Shown: positions 33,791 to 46,041, counted from the stretch's first letter. The stretch is DNA of 64,000 bases from Carex sylvatica (GCA_964058845.1 CAXKVR010000278.1:1-64000); one strand, 5' to 3'. Translations and numbers: made by a program. Notes: generated by a model not told the origin, from the sequence alone.

Positions 33791-34934
33791 ATCTCCAGTC
33801 TAGGAGCCCCCCAATGAAATAGTGGTCTCATTTTTGTTTTACAGTGATTTTTATTAAAATTATTATTTTTAAATAAAACAGGGTGTTCTTTGAAATTTGT
33901 GCCACCTCATCTCTTCTATGCCAATCTGTGTCACTTAAAAAAAAAAATAGAACTGCTATTTCATTGGGAGACCTCTAAATTAGAGCCGCAGGCCTAATTA
34001 GCAGTCCCTAAATTTTTTTTGACTAACTAGCTCTATCTTAATTTCTGAACTATCAAATTTATTCTTCAAACACAAAGAATACACAGTTTTCAACTAAGAT
34101 ATGTATCTTTTTAGTTAGAATGCACAATTATTGAACTGTGCCGAAAAATTAATTTAGAGAACTCAAAAACTTCTATGTTGGTAGACTTGCTTGAAATCTC
34201 CTTTGACGAATTATATATGTTCATCCCCATTTGCTATGCGTTGACAATGGATTTTTTATTGCAACGGTGAATATCAATGTTTAAATTGTTTATTGCCTAC
34301 TGGCTGTTTTTAAAAAAAGAAGTGTAAATTGTAAATCACCATTAGAGAAGTCATATATTAACGTTGATTTAATTAGAAAATCATATGGAAAATGTGTTGA
34401 AAGCACTAAATTTTAAATCCAATCTTTCCACACAACAAACAAAACAAAGAATTTTATTTTTGACAAGTTTTAACACTATTTATCACAATTGTCAAATAAA
34501 TTCATTATCTTTTGAAATTTCTTCAGAATCTTACTAGATTTATGTCTAAAATATATTATATTCAAGCCTTACTAGACATAATATAATGAAAAACTTGCAC
34601 ATTGTCTTCTTCACTTAAAACGAATTCACTATCAATACTCAACTTATATTATCCATTTAACGTTTGAAGTGTACCAACATTACACATGTAAGGAAATTAT
34701 TAATCCAACAAGAAATAAAAACTACTTGCACTGTAGAAAAAAAATGACACTGGAAATTTTGGTCAATGTGGCATTTATATAGGAAAGTTCTACTTGACGG
34801 AAGGTTAAGATAAGAACAAATCCCAAAATTAAATTCAGGAAAGGTCATTATCAAAAATTGAAGTTTTCCTATGTACATGTGGAGCGTGTTGCCGTGAGAA
34901 ATTAAGTTGGTTCACATTATTTGTTTATTTTAGA
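33791..34934. other. AT-rich intergenic DNA
   Basis: An inverted pair of words (CCCCCAATGAAATAG at about 33808 and TTTCATTGGGAGACC near 33958) suggests a small old MITE. No gene was seen. Confidence 0.35.
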
Positions 34935-35400
34935 AATGAAAAAAAATGGAAACAAAATGTTTTTTTTTTTTTTTTTGCGATAAATGGATGCAACCAAACT
35001 ATTCGATTCTATTGAGGGCTTGCTAATAGGACCGAATTAATAATTAATAATTAGGTCTCACTGATTTTCAGCTACACAGTGCAGAAAATTATTTGGTCCC
35101 ATTAGCCTATCCTTAATGAGACTGAATTATTAATTTTGTTCTAGTAATTTTTAATTTAAATATAAATTATAAACAACTAATTACTAGGACCAAATCAATG
35201 ATTCGGTTCAAGTATTTTATTTTATGTAATCAAGACATGCTTTAACTTTCAAAAATTACTGAAACCGAACTATTGATTATATCTTAAAAAAAAATTCCAA
35301 TAGAACCGAATCATTTGTGTAGTCTCATTTATGAGATAAAAAATTTATCCTTCTTGTTTCTGATAATTTATTTTTTAAATTCTAAAAATAAAAAAATGAT
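34935..35400. repeat. ACCGAAT/ATTCGGT-family dispersed repeat
   Basis: Contains TAATAGGACCGAATTAATAA, ATCAATGATTCGGTTC and AATAGAACCGAATCATTTG. It ends ..TTGTTTCTGATAATTTATTTTT followed by AAATTCTAAAAATAAA, the common right end of this family. Confidence 0.55.
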
Positions 35401-35854
35401 TGGTTCATCCTAGCCGGTAGTATGCATTGAGATCCGTGCAGAAATATCACATCCCAATGCAAAAGGAAGTCCGTGATGGGTAGCAGTTTGGTATTGAATG
35501 GATGTGATGGATGCAAAAAAAAGAGGTCCAAACTCCAATGAGTTATTTTTCTTTTTCTTTTTTTTAAGCTAAAAGAGGTCCAATGTCCATCTCATTAAAA
35601 ATTGATTTGATAGAACTTTCAACTTCCAACCATACCTAATTAAATAGGTATAAATTCGTTAAATGAATTTTGAAATTCGTTAATCAGGCAGCTAGAACGA
35701 TCATGAAAACCAAATTTTGGTTGAATTGGAATTTGTACATCCTGCTTCCACAATGAACTCTTGTAAACCAAGAATATACAATTTTTTATTTTTACAACTA
35801 TAAACAACAAATTATCGGAAAAGAGATGAATTATTTTTTCTTGATACATAGAAA

Positions 35855-36210
35855 TGGTTCGGTTTTTTTGGGTGGATGCTAAAATGGTTTTGTCCTTTTA
35901 TTTTTTACAATTTATACACCAACTAATACACAATTTAAAAAATTAAATGGACCGAATTAATTGTTCAATTTCTTTAATCTGTGAGAATTTATGTGAATAT
36001 AATAAAGAAAATAGAGAATATTATGCGGTCATATTGATGTAATTGTAGAAAATGAAACGATAAAATTATTGATTCGGTCTCTTTAATCTTGTCCGTAGAA
36101 ACTGAATCATTAATTCAGTCTTTCCATCGGAAAAAAAAATACTCCATCCCTGCCTACAAAAATACAAAATTTATCTTTTATATTTCTAAAAATATAAAAT
36201 TTGAAGAACA
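35855..36210. repeat. ACCGAAT/ATTCGGT-family dispersed repeat
   Basis: TTTATACACCAACTAATACACA with AATTTAAAAAATTAAATGGACC parallels the segment split by the LINE at 10.37/11.77 kb. ATTGATTCGGTCTC and an A-run followed by ..TTTCTAAAAATATAAAA close the copy. Confidence 0.55.
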
Positions 36211-36646
36211 TTTGTGGTGCAGGAGGGAGCGACGAAACGAAAGTGACATATTGTGGAACTTTTGTTATAGTTTTGCCGACTATTTGGTTCAATATTTGGC
36301 GCGTTAAAGGTAGACACCAAAATATTTTTGACATACATGGCACAATATTTGAAGTACAATTTCTCAGTAGTTGACACTGGATTACTGGAATAATTGTTTC
36401 TAGAACTTAAACCATCAGATAGTTGAAAAATCTTTTGTATTTATTCATGATTTATCAAAATAAAGAGACAAAAATAAAACAAAATTCAATAACCAGTTAT
36501 ACCAGCTTCAGTTTGGAACTTTGGATTGATCCTGCATCTCCACTGAGATTTGTGCTTTGGTGTCAGTAGCAAGAATCAGTGGCGAGGCTAGCAGTGTACA
36601 GGAGTAGACACGCCTACTCCTGAATATATATATATATATATATATA

Positions 36647-37071
36647 GAGGTTGGCTACTATGCTTATATAAGCATATCCCCACATATGCTTATAACTCAT
36701 TTTTGTACTTTCAATGTCCAAATGGTCGATCGGAACCGTTCATCTTGTTCTCCATATTAATATGTTCTTGGAGACTAAATTTTACATTTTTCTGAATTTT
36801 TTTACTATTTATTAAGCCACTTTGAAAATCGCTGATCCAACGGTGGCTTAACAAAACAGTAAAATCAGAAACCACCGTTGGATCAGATATTTTCAAATTA
36901 GCTTAATAAATAGTAAAAAAATTCATAAAAATGTAAAATTTGGTCTCCAAGAACATATTAATACGAAGAACAAGATGAACGGTTCCGATCGACCATTTGG
37001 ACATTGAAAACACAAAAATGAGTTATAAGCATATGTGGGGATATGCTTATATAAGCATAGTAGCCAACCTC
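36647..37071. mobile_element. Foldback MITE inserted in a (TA)n tract
   Basis: Arms of about 190-200 bp pair almost perfectly: GAGGTTGGCTACTATGCTTA.. from both ends. The core TTTTTACTATTTATTAAG is mirrored, and GAACCGTTCATCTTGTTCT recurs inverted. (TA)n lies on both sides (36624-36646 and 37072-37090), so the target was a TA microsatellite. Confidence 0.85.
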
Positions 37072-37124
37072 TATATATATATATATATATTTTTTGGGAT
37101 TAGATTTTTTTGTTGGGTTTGTAT

Positions 37125-37566
37125 AGGGATGTTCAAACGGTTCGGTTTGTTTGATTTTTAACCGAACTGAAATTTTTGATTTAAATAGTTCGTTTTTCAG
37201 TTTAAATGGATCGGTTCAGTTGAATTTTTGAATTATTTCGGTTTAAATGATTCGGTTCGGTTCATACTAAACTGAACCGACTGAATTATATTGGTTCAAG
37301 TATGGTTTATATATATTTTATTTGGTTCAATCATTGCTTCCTTTCATTCCTTTCTACATATTTTGTATGAAATTGAACAACTTATGTAGGAGCATGTTTA
37401 ATTTTCATTAATAATGGCACTAATAGGTTTACTTCAGTTTGTTTGGTTCGGTTCTTAATCAGTTTATAAGTTTAATCGGTTCGGTTCTATTTTTTAAAGC
37501 CAAACAAAATTTTGGTTTTATTATTTTAGTTCAGTTTCAACCAAACCGACCGTTTGAACACCCTTA
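37125..37566. mobile_element. hAT MITE with 9-bp direct flanks
   Basis: GGTTTGTAT flanks both sides (37116-37124, 37567-37575), containing an 8-bp duplication. Ends AGGGATGTTCAAACGGTTCG and, from the right on the complement, AAGGGTGTTCAAACGGTCGG form the inverted repeat. The interior is built from GGTTCGGTTT-like words. Confidence 0.8.
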
Positions 37567-37924
37567 GGTTTGTATACTCCTGAAAAATAATCTTGCGTAC
37601 TCTTGACCCGTAAATTATATCATTTTCATACTAGAATTCAGCCCAGAGAAAATATCAATCACATAAAAAGCCTCTGCCTTTCTATTAGAATTGTGTTTAC
37701 TTTTTTATAAGATTGTTATTGTCTACTTTCTACTGTTAGACTAGTTGACAAATAAGTATCTATAATAAGATACAAATACAAATAAGAATAGAGAACATTT
37801 TAGTTTCATTTGGGCAATACAAATACAAATAAGAATCTGTAATTTATAATATGTACCAATTTGTCATTTGTAATTTAGAAAGTGTTTTGAATCCGAACCC
37901 GAACCCGTTTTAAAAAAATGAATC

Positions 37925-38270
37925 ATATGGAGAGAGATGTTGCAGAATATTTCGGAAAGAAATAAAAACGGTACAAGAACTAGTACAGCAGGTACAGGAA
38001 CAATGGATGTTTACAGCAATAATCCCATCAAGAAGGTCGCACACGGATGATGCGAGAGAGTAACCATCAAAATAATAAAATTTATTTTTATTTCTAGTAA
38101 TTTAGCAATCTCTTTTGTATTTTCTCTTTTAATTTTGCTTTACTTTCTGAAACTTTAGCTAAAATAGCTTAACTTAAATTGCTTTTGTAAAAATGTGGTT
38201 CTCGTTTTGAGAACCTACCGTTAATGGAAAAAGGGATTGGATCCCTCTTTTTCTTTCTCAAAAAAAAAAA
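37925..38270 (+). mobile_element. LINE-like 3' fragment with poly(A) and short duplication
   Basis: A short frame to the stop near 38063 (..VQELVQQVQEQW..) is followed by an untranslated stretch and an A-run (38260-38270). AAAAAATGAATC occurs at both borders (about 37913-37924 and 38265-38276), but part of that word is the A-run itself. Reading it as a truncated non-LTR element is an inference. Confidence 0.4.
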
Positions 38271-38327
38271 TGAATCTAATTTCTGTCTACCTCTAACTCA
38301 AATTTTGGCTTCACCACGGTCAAGAAT

Positions 38328-40308
38328 GAGTATTGAGTGAAGGACAATAGAACTCAAAAAATTACAAATTAATCTTTTATTTCAGAAATATTACATAGGG
38401 ACTCAAAACGAATTTATCAAATAACACCTTGGAAAATTTGGGTTGTTTGAAAAGCAATTTTTTTTTTTTTTTTTTTTTTGTAGAAGAAGGTTGCATAAAA
38501 GTAATAGACATTATTTCCTTCTTATTTTTTAATGTAAGAAATCACGTAGAGAATCTCAAAAGAAAAAGAAAAAGAAATGTTTACTACAAGTCTACAACAG
38601 CACAAAAAAGAATGAATAAATTTTAAAATTTCCAAAAAGTGATGATGCAGATCAAATATCTTTTGACATCCTTCTAGAAAAGTTGCTTAGTCTTGAAGTT
38701 TACCCTTACGGCTTTAATTTGATAATTAATGTTAATATGTCATAATGGTTAGAATCAATGTTTCAATGAATAATCAAGGTTTAGAACAATTCAGACAAAT
38801 ATTCCTACTAATCCATTCTGATTAATTAGATGTTGAAAGGCTTTTATTACTGTCGTTCTTGGGTGTTTTTCAACATTGAAGTACAATGTTATGTCCTTCT
38901 ATTTCTAAGAAATAACACATCGCTGCAGTAAATGAAAAGTTCTGATGTAAAACTAAATGGAGAAATTGACCTAAACAAGATGCATTCAAACTCTATGATT
39001 TGTTATAATCAAATCGAAACCTAATTTCTTTTATTAATTTCTTTGATTTTTGTGATTAGAGATAGATATTTAATTGCTTTGGTGGGTGGGGGGTCATCAT
39101 ATTATAGTTGTTGTATTCATAATAATTAATTAGTCTTGTGCACGTGCGTTGTAACGGGAACTATTATAAAAAAAAAAAATTGTTCATACAAAGTGACATA
39201 TTTTTATAAAAAAAAAAAAAGTAAACTAAATAAGAAATAATATTTTATAAATGACATATTAGATTACATTTACACGTAAATAATATTCTTTAAACAATGT
39301 ATTAAATGACACATATTTTATTTTATCTTTTTGACATATTTTCATAAAAGAAAAGCTCAAACAAAATGATATATTAAATGACAAATAACATTCCTTAAAT
39401 GATATAAAAAATAGAAAGAAATATTGACATGACCAATCAATTATCAATCAATTATAAAATTCCTTAAATAACATTTAAAAAATAGAAAGATATCATGACG
39501 AATCGGAAAGATGATACAATTTGCATGTGGAGAGTACGTGTCTAAATAAATTTAGACCTATACACGTAAACAAACATAAAAAAGATGCATTGAATCAGAG
39601 TATTTGATCAGAGAGCTGATATTCAATCTGAAATTTTATTTCTTAATTAAAACCGTTGACGGATCAGAACATCTGCATGCATAATACAAGAAAATGAAGA
39701 TGAGTATAGTAAAATCTATCATCAGTTTATGAGGGGCCAATAATGATTGTTTTTTTAAATTAAATATGTTGAAGGGTAAAAATAACAATTTTCAATACCT
39801 ACCTCCTCCCTTGATAATAAATTAATAACGTAAATAATATTCAGAAATTCAGTAATGAGTACTAATTTTAGTTTTGTAAAGTTTTGGGAGCTAGCTTATA
39901 CATTTTATTGTTTACAAGGAACAATTTCTCTCATCTTCAAGTACTGTTGGGGATTTTTCATGCAAAATATTAATATGGCAATTAATTCATGGAACACCAT
40001 GCCAGCGTTCTAAAAATTAATTCTACAAATATCTTGTACATGCTCTAAATTGTTATTACTAAAAGCGCACTATATATAGAAAATCATTAAATAAAAATAA
40101 CCACTACCACATAAACAATATAATTACCAACACCAAATCATAGCCATTTATGAAACCATCATGCAAAAGCTATTTAAAAACTCAAGGGCAATAATTAAAG
40201 TAATCAAGAGAAAAGGCAGAGTAAGAACATAAAAATTTTAGTGGTTTGAATGAATCTGCTCTATCAAAAGACGACAAATTGACAAATTTTATTATTCAAA
40301 AATATAGA
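38328..40308. other. AT-rich intergenic DNA
   Basis: No gene was seen. At 39130-39165 GCACGTGCGTTGTAACGGGA resembles a common plant transposon end (GTGCGTTGCACGGG), followed by repeated AAATGACATATT words to about 39480; the partner end was not found. Confidence 0.4.
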
Positions 40309-40318
40309 TTATAATGTT

Positions 40319-40730
40319 GAGTAGAACTAGATGTTCTTAAGTTCATCAAGTTTTTTGATGAACTCAAGTCTAAAACCTATCAAATTAATTTCAAATAACG
40401 AATTCGAACTATTGAAACCCGCCTACTTTACGAGTGATGCATCTATATGTGAAAATATTAAACATTCGAATTAATTTAGTTTAAAGTTAAGCGGTCAAAA
40501 TTAGAAGGTTAATAAATTAATTTTAATGCATTCATTTTCTGAACGTATTGACCACTAGACTCTATGCAAAATTAATTTCAATTTTTTTTTTTTTTTACAT
40601 GTAGAAGCATCACTCATAAATTATACGGATTTCAACGGTTCGAATTTATCGTTTAAAATCAATTTGATAAGTTTTAGACGTGAATTCACCAAAAAAACTT
40701 GAAAAACTTAAGAACACCATAGTTCGACTC
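40319..40730. mobile_element. MULE-type foldback MITE with perfect 10-bp target duplication
   Basis: TTATAATGTT occurs at 40309-40318 and 40731-40740. Ends GAGTAGAACTAGATGTTCTT and, from the right on the complement, GAGTCGAACTATGGTGTTCT begin arms of about 150 bp (GTCTAAAACCTATCAAATTA..). Confidence 0.85.
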
Positions 40731-41645
40731 TTATAATGTTTGATATACAACTATTAGATCCTCTAATCTCTCAACTTCTCAATTCCACATCAGATATTTT
40801 CTCTCACTACAAAGTTATATCTTATTCCATTACGCAAAAGTTCTAAACCTAAGTTCAAGAGAAAGTTCCTCTCTTAATTTATTTTTTTAGAGACAACTTA
40901 ATATAATATTTTTTTTTATAAAAAAAAAAGGTGAAGTTCTAGCTTTTCTAATTTATGAAAGATTTTCTATCTGAATTTTAAGTCCACAATCTCACACACA
41001 TAATATTATTAATATTTAATAAGCTATTGTAGTAATTAGAGATATTCATAGTTGGATATTGGATAGATAAACATAAGGTGTGAACATCTACTATTTGGGT
41101 AAATTTTTTTAACATAACAGTTTTGGCTTCATACATCGCACAAATTATATGTAATATTGTTTAATTCTATAGTACGTGTGCTGTATAAAGTCAAAACTGT
41201 TCTTTAAAATCATTATCCAAATATTTTGTCTTTTTAAAAGCGCATGCACCTTTTTATTACACCCCTCAATTATAATTTTGAAGAATTTACATATGCGAAA
41301 TAAGAAATAATATGTAATGCAACATGGGATTTTAAAAACATTTGCAAAAAAATTGAAAAAAGGAAAATTAGGCTAGTGGAACTCACAGATCCTTGGTTTG
41401 ACTAGAGAAATTGAAAAGTTATATAACAAGTTGGCCACAAAGCGCATTTGTCGGATCATATGATTAGCCTATAATTAGACAGTACTGTTTCACTTGTTGG
41501 TTTCTTTTTTATTGTCGGATTTCTGGTAAAGTTGTGAAATTTGAAAGAACGGTGGGTTTAATAATTAATATAATCAAGGTCAACTCTACTTATCAAGCTC
41601 AATTTAAAAACGCCGCCAACGGCCAAAATAATATAGATATGTATA

Positions 41646-41902
41646 TATATATGTAGAGTAAGGCTACTCATTTTCTCAAGAAAAGAAACATTCTTTTATT
41701 TTTCAATTCGAACCGTTTAAAATAGATTAAACGGCTCTAATTACATATGATTCATTTTAATAGATTATATTGATATAAATAAAAAATAATAATTGAAGCC
41801 GTTTGATCGACTTTTAACAGTTCAGATTGAAGAATAGGAGGGTGCTCATTTTCTTGAGAAAAGGAGCATATTGGAATTCGTATATATGTAGAGTAAGGCT
41901 AC
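41646..41902. mobile_element. Foldback element bounded by 22-bp direct repeats
   Basis: The word TATATATGTAGAGTAAGGCT (extended by AC) stands at 41646-41667 and 41881-41902. Between them the arms CTCATTTTCTCAAGAAAAG.. and, from the right on the complement, CCTTTTCTCAAGAAAATG.. pair through GAACCGTTTAAAA. The right copy may instead be the start of a second element. Confidence 0.55.
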
Positions 41903-41939
41903 AATAATTTTGCAATGTATAGAATGGTTGGTGTTATGA

Positions 41940-42220
41940 ATTTGTATTTTTGTTTTTTGTTTTAAAAACAGTCGATCTAAATTATTTAATATAATTTTCA
42001 TAAGAAAATGTACTTATATATTAAAATTTATAATCTTTATAATTATTTTATATTATTTAATAGGTAGAAAATTAATATTTTTGGATGGTTCATAATCTTT
42101 AGATATGCGATTTTCTATCTATTTAAAAATAATATAAAATTTGGTTTTTAGATATGCGATAGTTCATATGAAAATTATGTTAAACGATTCTGATCAACTA
42201 TTTGAACTTATAACAAAATA
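41940..42220. mobile_element. Foldback element of the TTTACTATTTATTAAG superfamily, degraded
   Basis: AATAGGTAGAAAATTAATATTTTTGGATGG at its centre is mirrored by GATTTTCTATCTATT. ATAATTTTCATAAG and ..GAAAATTATGTTAAACGATT are the inner arm words, ending TCAACTATTTGAACTT. A short (CATA)n follows at 42276-42296. Confidence 0.5.
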
Positions 42221-42689
42221 ACTAGGTTAATAGTACAGACTAATACGCACATTACTATATATCAGTCTCATTTTATATACATACATACATACATATGTGA
42301 TCATATTGAAAAGATATCCTGGTCGACAAGTGTTAACAGAATATAGAAAAAATAATAATTAATTTATAAATTTTTTTCCCGCCGAAAATTGGGTGGTTTA
42401 GCTTCTTTAATACATGTAATAGATGTGCATTTTCCGAAGAGGTTTGTTGCTCTGTATGCGCCAATCACGCTTCAAATATTTATATTTTTCGTACATCTAA
42501 ATGTCTAAATGGGAATATTGTTTATGTTCGGAGCAAGTAAAAAGTCAAAAGTTTTCCTGATATTTTCTGGCACCAATTTTTTTTTTTTTTTTTTGTAATC
42601 AGTCAACCGTAATAGGCCCAGAATTGAAGAATCATAAGCAGTAGTAATGATTAGTTGTTGTAGTGGATCCGCCATGACTTTCTAAGTAA

Positions 42690-42925
42690 TAATATTGGAG
42701 AACTTTTAATATTTTTAAAAAATATTTATAAAATTACTGTTTTCTAGATGATTCCGAACCATTCAAAAATAATTTGTAACTATCTTAAAAAATAGTTAAA
42801 ATATTCCAAAAAAATATAAAGTTTGATCTCTAAATATATTTTAATATATAGATTACGTTGAGCGGTTCGAATTGAATGTTAGACATTAAAAATAAAGATA
42901 AGAATGTAGGAGTGTGATCGGAAAA
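42690..42925. mobile_element. Partial foldback element of the same superfamily
   Basis: TTTGATCTCTAAATATATTTTAA, TTACGTTGAGCGGTTCGAAT and CTATCTTAAAAAATAGTTAA match the right arm of 52172-52559. The left arm is missing or replaced. Confidence 0.5.
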
Positions 42926-42999
42926 CAAAACTAATAAGACATTTTAACTCTACTCATATTACATATTGGTCCGTATTACAAATTATTATTTTTGTTTTT

Positions 43000-43275
43000 A
43001 TTTTTAAATTTTAAGTAGTTATATGAATTGTTTAACATAATTTTGATAAGAAAATTTACCTAGAAATTAAATGTTACATGTTTTCAATTCTTTTACTATT
43101 TTATAAAATAGATAAATAAAATCACTATATTTGAATGGTCTAAATTTTTGATCAAGTGATTATCTATCTATTAAAAAATAGTAAAAAGTTTTTAAAAATT
43201 GTAGAAAATAATTTATACGTACATCTTCATATAAAAATTATAGTGAATAGTTCAATTGATTATTTATTCTTTGAA
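43000..43275. mobile_element. Foldback element of the same superfamily
   Basis: TTTTACTATTTTATAAAATAG is mirrored by CTATCTATTAAAAAATAGTA. TTGAATGGTCTAAATTTTTG lies at the centre, and ATTGTTTAACATAATTTTGA pairs with the right-arm word ATAAAAATTATAGTGAATAG. Confidence 0.5.
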
Positions 43276-43322
43276 AACAAAAGAAATGTTTTATAGTATG
43301 AATCAATATACGCTATGGATAG

Positions 43323-43542
43323 CATAGTGACAAATGAATTATTCAAGTTCAGTTCGACGGGGTCAAAAGGTCGTGATTCGGGAATAATTCGAATATAATT
43401 ACGGAATGATTCGGAATTATCTGAACCAAATACTACAGTCTCATAAGAGAGCAAAAGAAAAAAAAGTTATGAAAAAAATTCGGCAAAAAATCATAAAATT
43501 TACAAATAATTCAGTTAAAGTTCGGTAAAATTTGAAACTACG
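43323..43542. mobile_element. hAT-type MITE with perfect 8-bp duplication, CATAGTGACAAAT family
   Basis: ATGGATAG occurs at 43315-43322 and 43543-43550. Ends CATAGTGACAAATGAATTAT and, from the right on the complement, CGTAGTTTCAAATTTTACCG. The left end matches the 59093-60712 element. Confidence 0.7.
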
Positions 43543-44051
43543 ATGGATAGTACCCTAGCTTTACTCATAATATTCCATATAGCGTTGATTTTGAAACGGA
43601 AGGAGAAATAGCATTAATTATAGCAACTAGCTAGCATTACATTAGATATTTTTAAAAGTATTTAATATTCCCTCACGTGTTTACAAACACAGCATTCAAT
43701 TAGCATCCTATAAGATAGAAAATTAATTTAGTGTAACCTAATAACAAATTGCGGTTATTATATATATTTTTTCTATTACAAACACACACAGCACTCAATT
43801 CGCATCATTTAATGTTCCCCCATCTGCGAATATTTATTTTGTTCAAATTGGTTTCTAATTTAACAAATATTACAAATAGTTCTCGTATTATGATTTTTTT
43901 TTTTAATTTTCATCGAAACTCTTCTCCAAGAAGATAAATGGTGTGTGGATTGTTCTCTTATATATTTACTTTTCTTTTGCTCCAAGAGTTGAAGAGCTTG
44001 TAGTTATTCTATATGAAATATTCAAACTTAATTTTTGTGAACCACTATGTA

Positions 44052-44258
44052 CAGAGGCGGATGGAGCTTAGATGAATGGGATTAATTGATCCTATTATTT
44101 TTTTGAATTTTTTTATTTACTACTGATTTTTTATATAATTTAGTGTAAAATGTTATAAATACTGTATATTGACCTTCATTTTTAATATAATTTTTTTATA
44201 TAATTGATTTCCATTATATATTTGACTCTCATAGTTCGGAAGTCTGACTTCACCCCTG
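44052..44258. mobile_element. hAT-type MITE
   Basis: Flanks ACTATGTA (44044-44051) and ACTATATA (44259-44266) differ at one base. Ends CAGAGGCGGATGGAGC and, from the right on the complement, CAGGGGTGAAGTCAGAC. Same family as 9023-9230. Confidence 0.75.
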
Positions 44259-44266
44259 ACTATATA

Positions 44267-45220
44267 CATAAATAAGATCTATTTTGCATAAAGAGGTCTA
44301 CATACTTATATAATTACTGCAAAGCAAAGATTGAGAAAAATTTAAGTGGCTTGTTTCATTTTTGAACTTAAAATAGCTAGAATAGTAAAATTGACATTTG
44401 TCTTATTAGAATATCTTGTTCTAACTTTTTGGTTCTCTATTCTTGCTATTCTAACGCAACCAAACACCGAATAGCTTGTTTTTAGGAGTAACCTATTCTC
44501 AATCCAACGAAACATATCCTGAATCAATCCTCCCAATTTTTTTTTAATTAAGGGTGATATTTCTTTTTAAACTAATACTGTGCAGTGGAGCCTCTTGAAA
44601 AATATTGGTCTCAAACTCTATCACTGCAAGGACTGAATACAAAATAGATTTTGCTCCTTTTTTTTTTTAATTTGAAAAGGATGTTTAGTAAGCTCTTGTG
44701 TCATACTCATATATATATATATACATGTAAACACCACCACCAACATATATAAGGAACAGTAGTATAAACAGTACAAGCTTTTTAACTGGAAAGAAAGAAA
44801 AAGAAGGAAAAGAAAACCTTTTCTGATGACTTAGCTGGAAAAAATGCATCAGTCATATGTTATTCAATATAATAAGGATTTACACAAACTAATCAGAAAG
44901 AAAATATACAAGTATACAAGCAAATCTGTCATTGATTTCTCTCTCCATCTTTCTCTGTGCGTTGATGCCATGTGTTGTGTAATGTGAATGTCTTTAGTGA
45001 CATAATGGGGGTGGGTTGTAGTGGGAGTAGACTTAGGTAGTTCACTAATTGCCATTTTATGGTTTAGATTATGATCCTTTATCTATCTCCACCTTTCATA
45101 TGGAACAATTTATAGTGGTAGGGTTTGGTGATTTGTGGGGACAAATATAATTTGCACATAGACAAGGAATAACTTGGAAGGGAAAATAAGATAAAAGTAG
45201 AGAAAAGTTTCAGGTGACAT
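44267..45220. other. Intergenic DNA
   Basis: No supported gene. (TA)n at about 44710-44722. The frame 44864-45055 (-) begins with a plausible ATG and a Thr/His-rich start but matches nothing I know; I leave it unannotated. Confidence 0.35.
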
Positions 45221-45520
45221 AATTCCTATATAGTGTGTGATTTTCTTGATATAAGAGGTGTATTTTTTTTTTAAACTTAAATGTGTTTAATATTATATTT
45301 AGCATGCTATTTTCTATTAAAAAAAGAGAACTATCTAAAGTCTAATTAGGAATGGCTAAGCTACCTTATAAATTCCTATATAGTGTGTGATTTTCTTGAT
45401 ATAAGAGGTGTATTTTTTTTTAAAACTTAAATGTGTTTAATATTATATTTCGCATGCTATTTTCTATTAAAAAAAGAGAACTATCTAAAGTCTAATTAGG
45501 AATGGCTAAGCTACCTTATA
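45221..45520. repeat. Recent tandem duplication, 150-bp unit
   Basis: 45221-45370 and 45371-45520 are nearly identical, starting AATTCCTATATAGTGTGTGA. They differ around the T-run and at one base (TTTAGCATG versus TTTCGCATG). The low divergence points to a very young duplication. Confidence 0.9.
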
Positions 45521-46041
45521 AATTGAAATTAACATTTTTGTCCTTTAGTTTATAAGTATTTATACAATTTAGTCATTTTATAAAATAAAATTGCATTATA
45601 CTCATTTATTTAGCGTCCACAATCTTATAAGTTTTTTTTATGATGAATAATTATAAATTTTGCAACATTATCACTCTAAATTTAGTTTATGAAAGTTGAA
45701 CTTGATATTTATATTATATTACATATAGCCTCCCATCTACCTAGGTTAAACTCAACCACTGATAAGGATCACAGGTGACGTTGAGGTGAATTTGAAAAAA
45801 TTAAAAAATATGCAGCATGCGTAAAAAAATATAGTCTTCTAATTAACTGATTTGTGAGGACAAATGGTTTATCTATTTGTTATGCATACAGAGTGATATT
45901 TAGAATATTTGTATGTGCGTTACAACTCATAACTAGAAAAATGAATCATTATAACATTACAGTCAAATGGCAGATTGGACATTTTGCTTTTACAGATTAC
46001 ATATTTTTTATTTTATTTTTAAAAAGAGAAAAATGAAAACA

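Larger units (their letters stand above)
36577..38319. mobile_element. hAT element carrying three nested insertions
   Basis: CAGTGGCGAGGC on the left and, from the right on the complement, CCGTGGTGAAGC are hAT-type ends. The 8-bp flanks GCAAGAAT (36569-36576) and TCAAGAAT (38320-38327) differ at one base. Inside are a foldback element (36647-37071), a hAT MITE (37125-37566) and a LINE-like tail (37925-38270). Without them the host would be about 0.5 kb. Confidence 0.7.

Noticed and set aside
44864..45055. 63-residue minus-strand frame after a plausible ATG
   Set aside because: No conserved words and no splice context; left as unannotated intergenic DNA.
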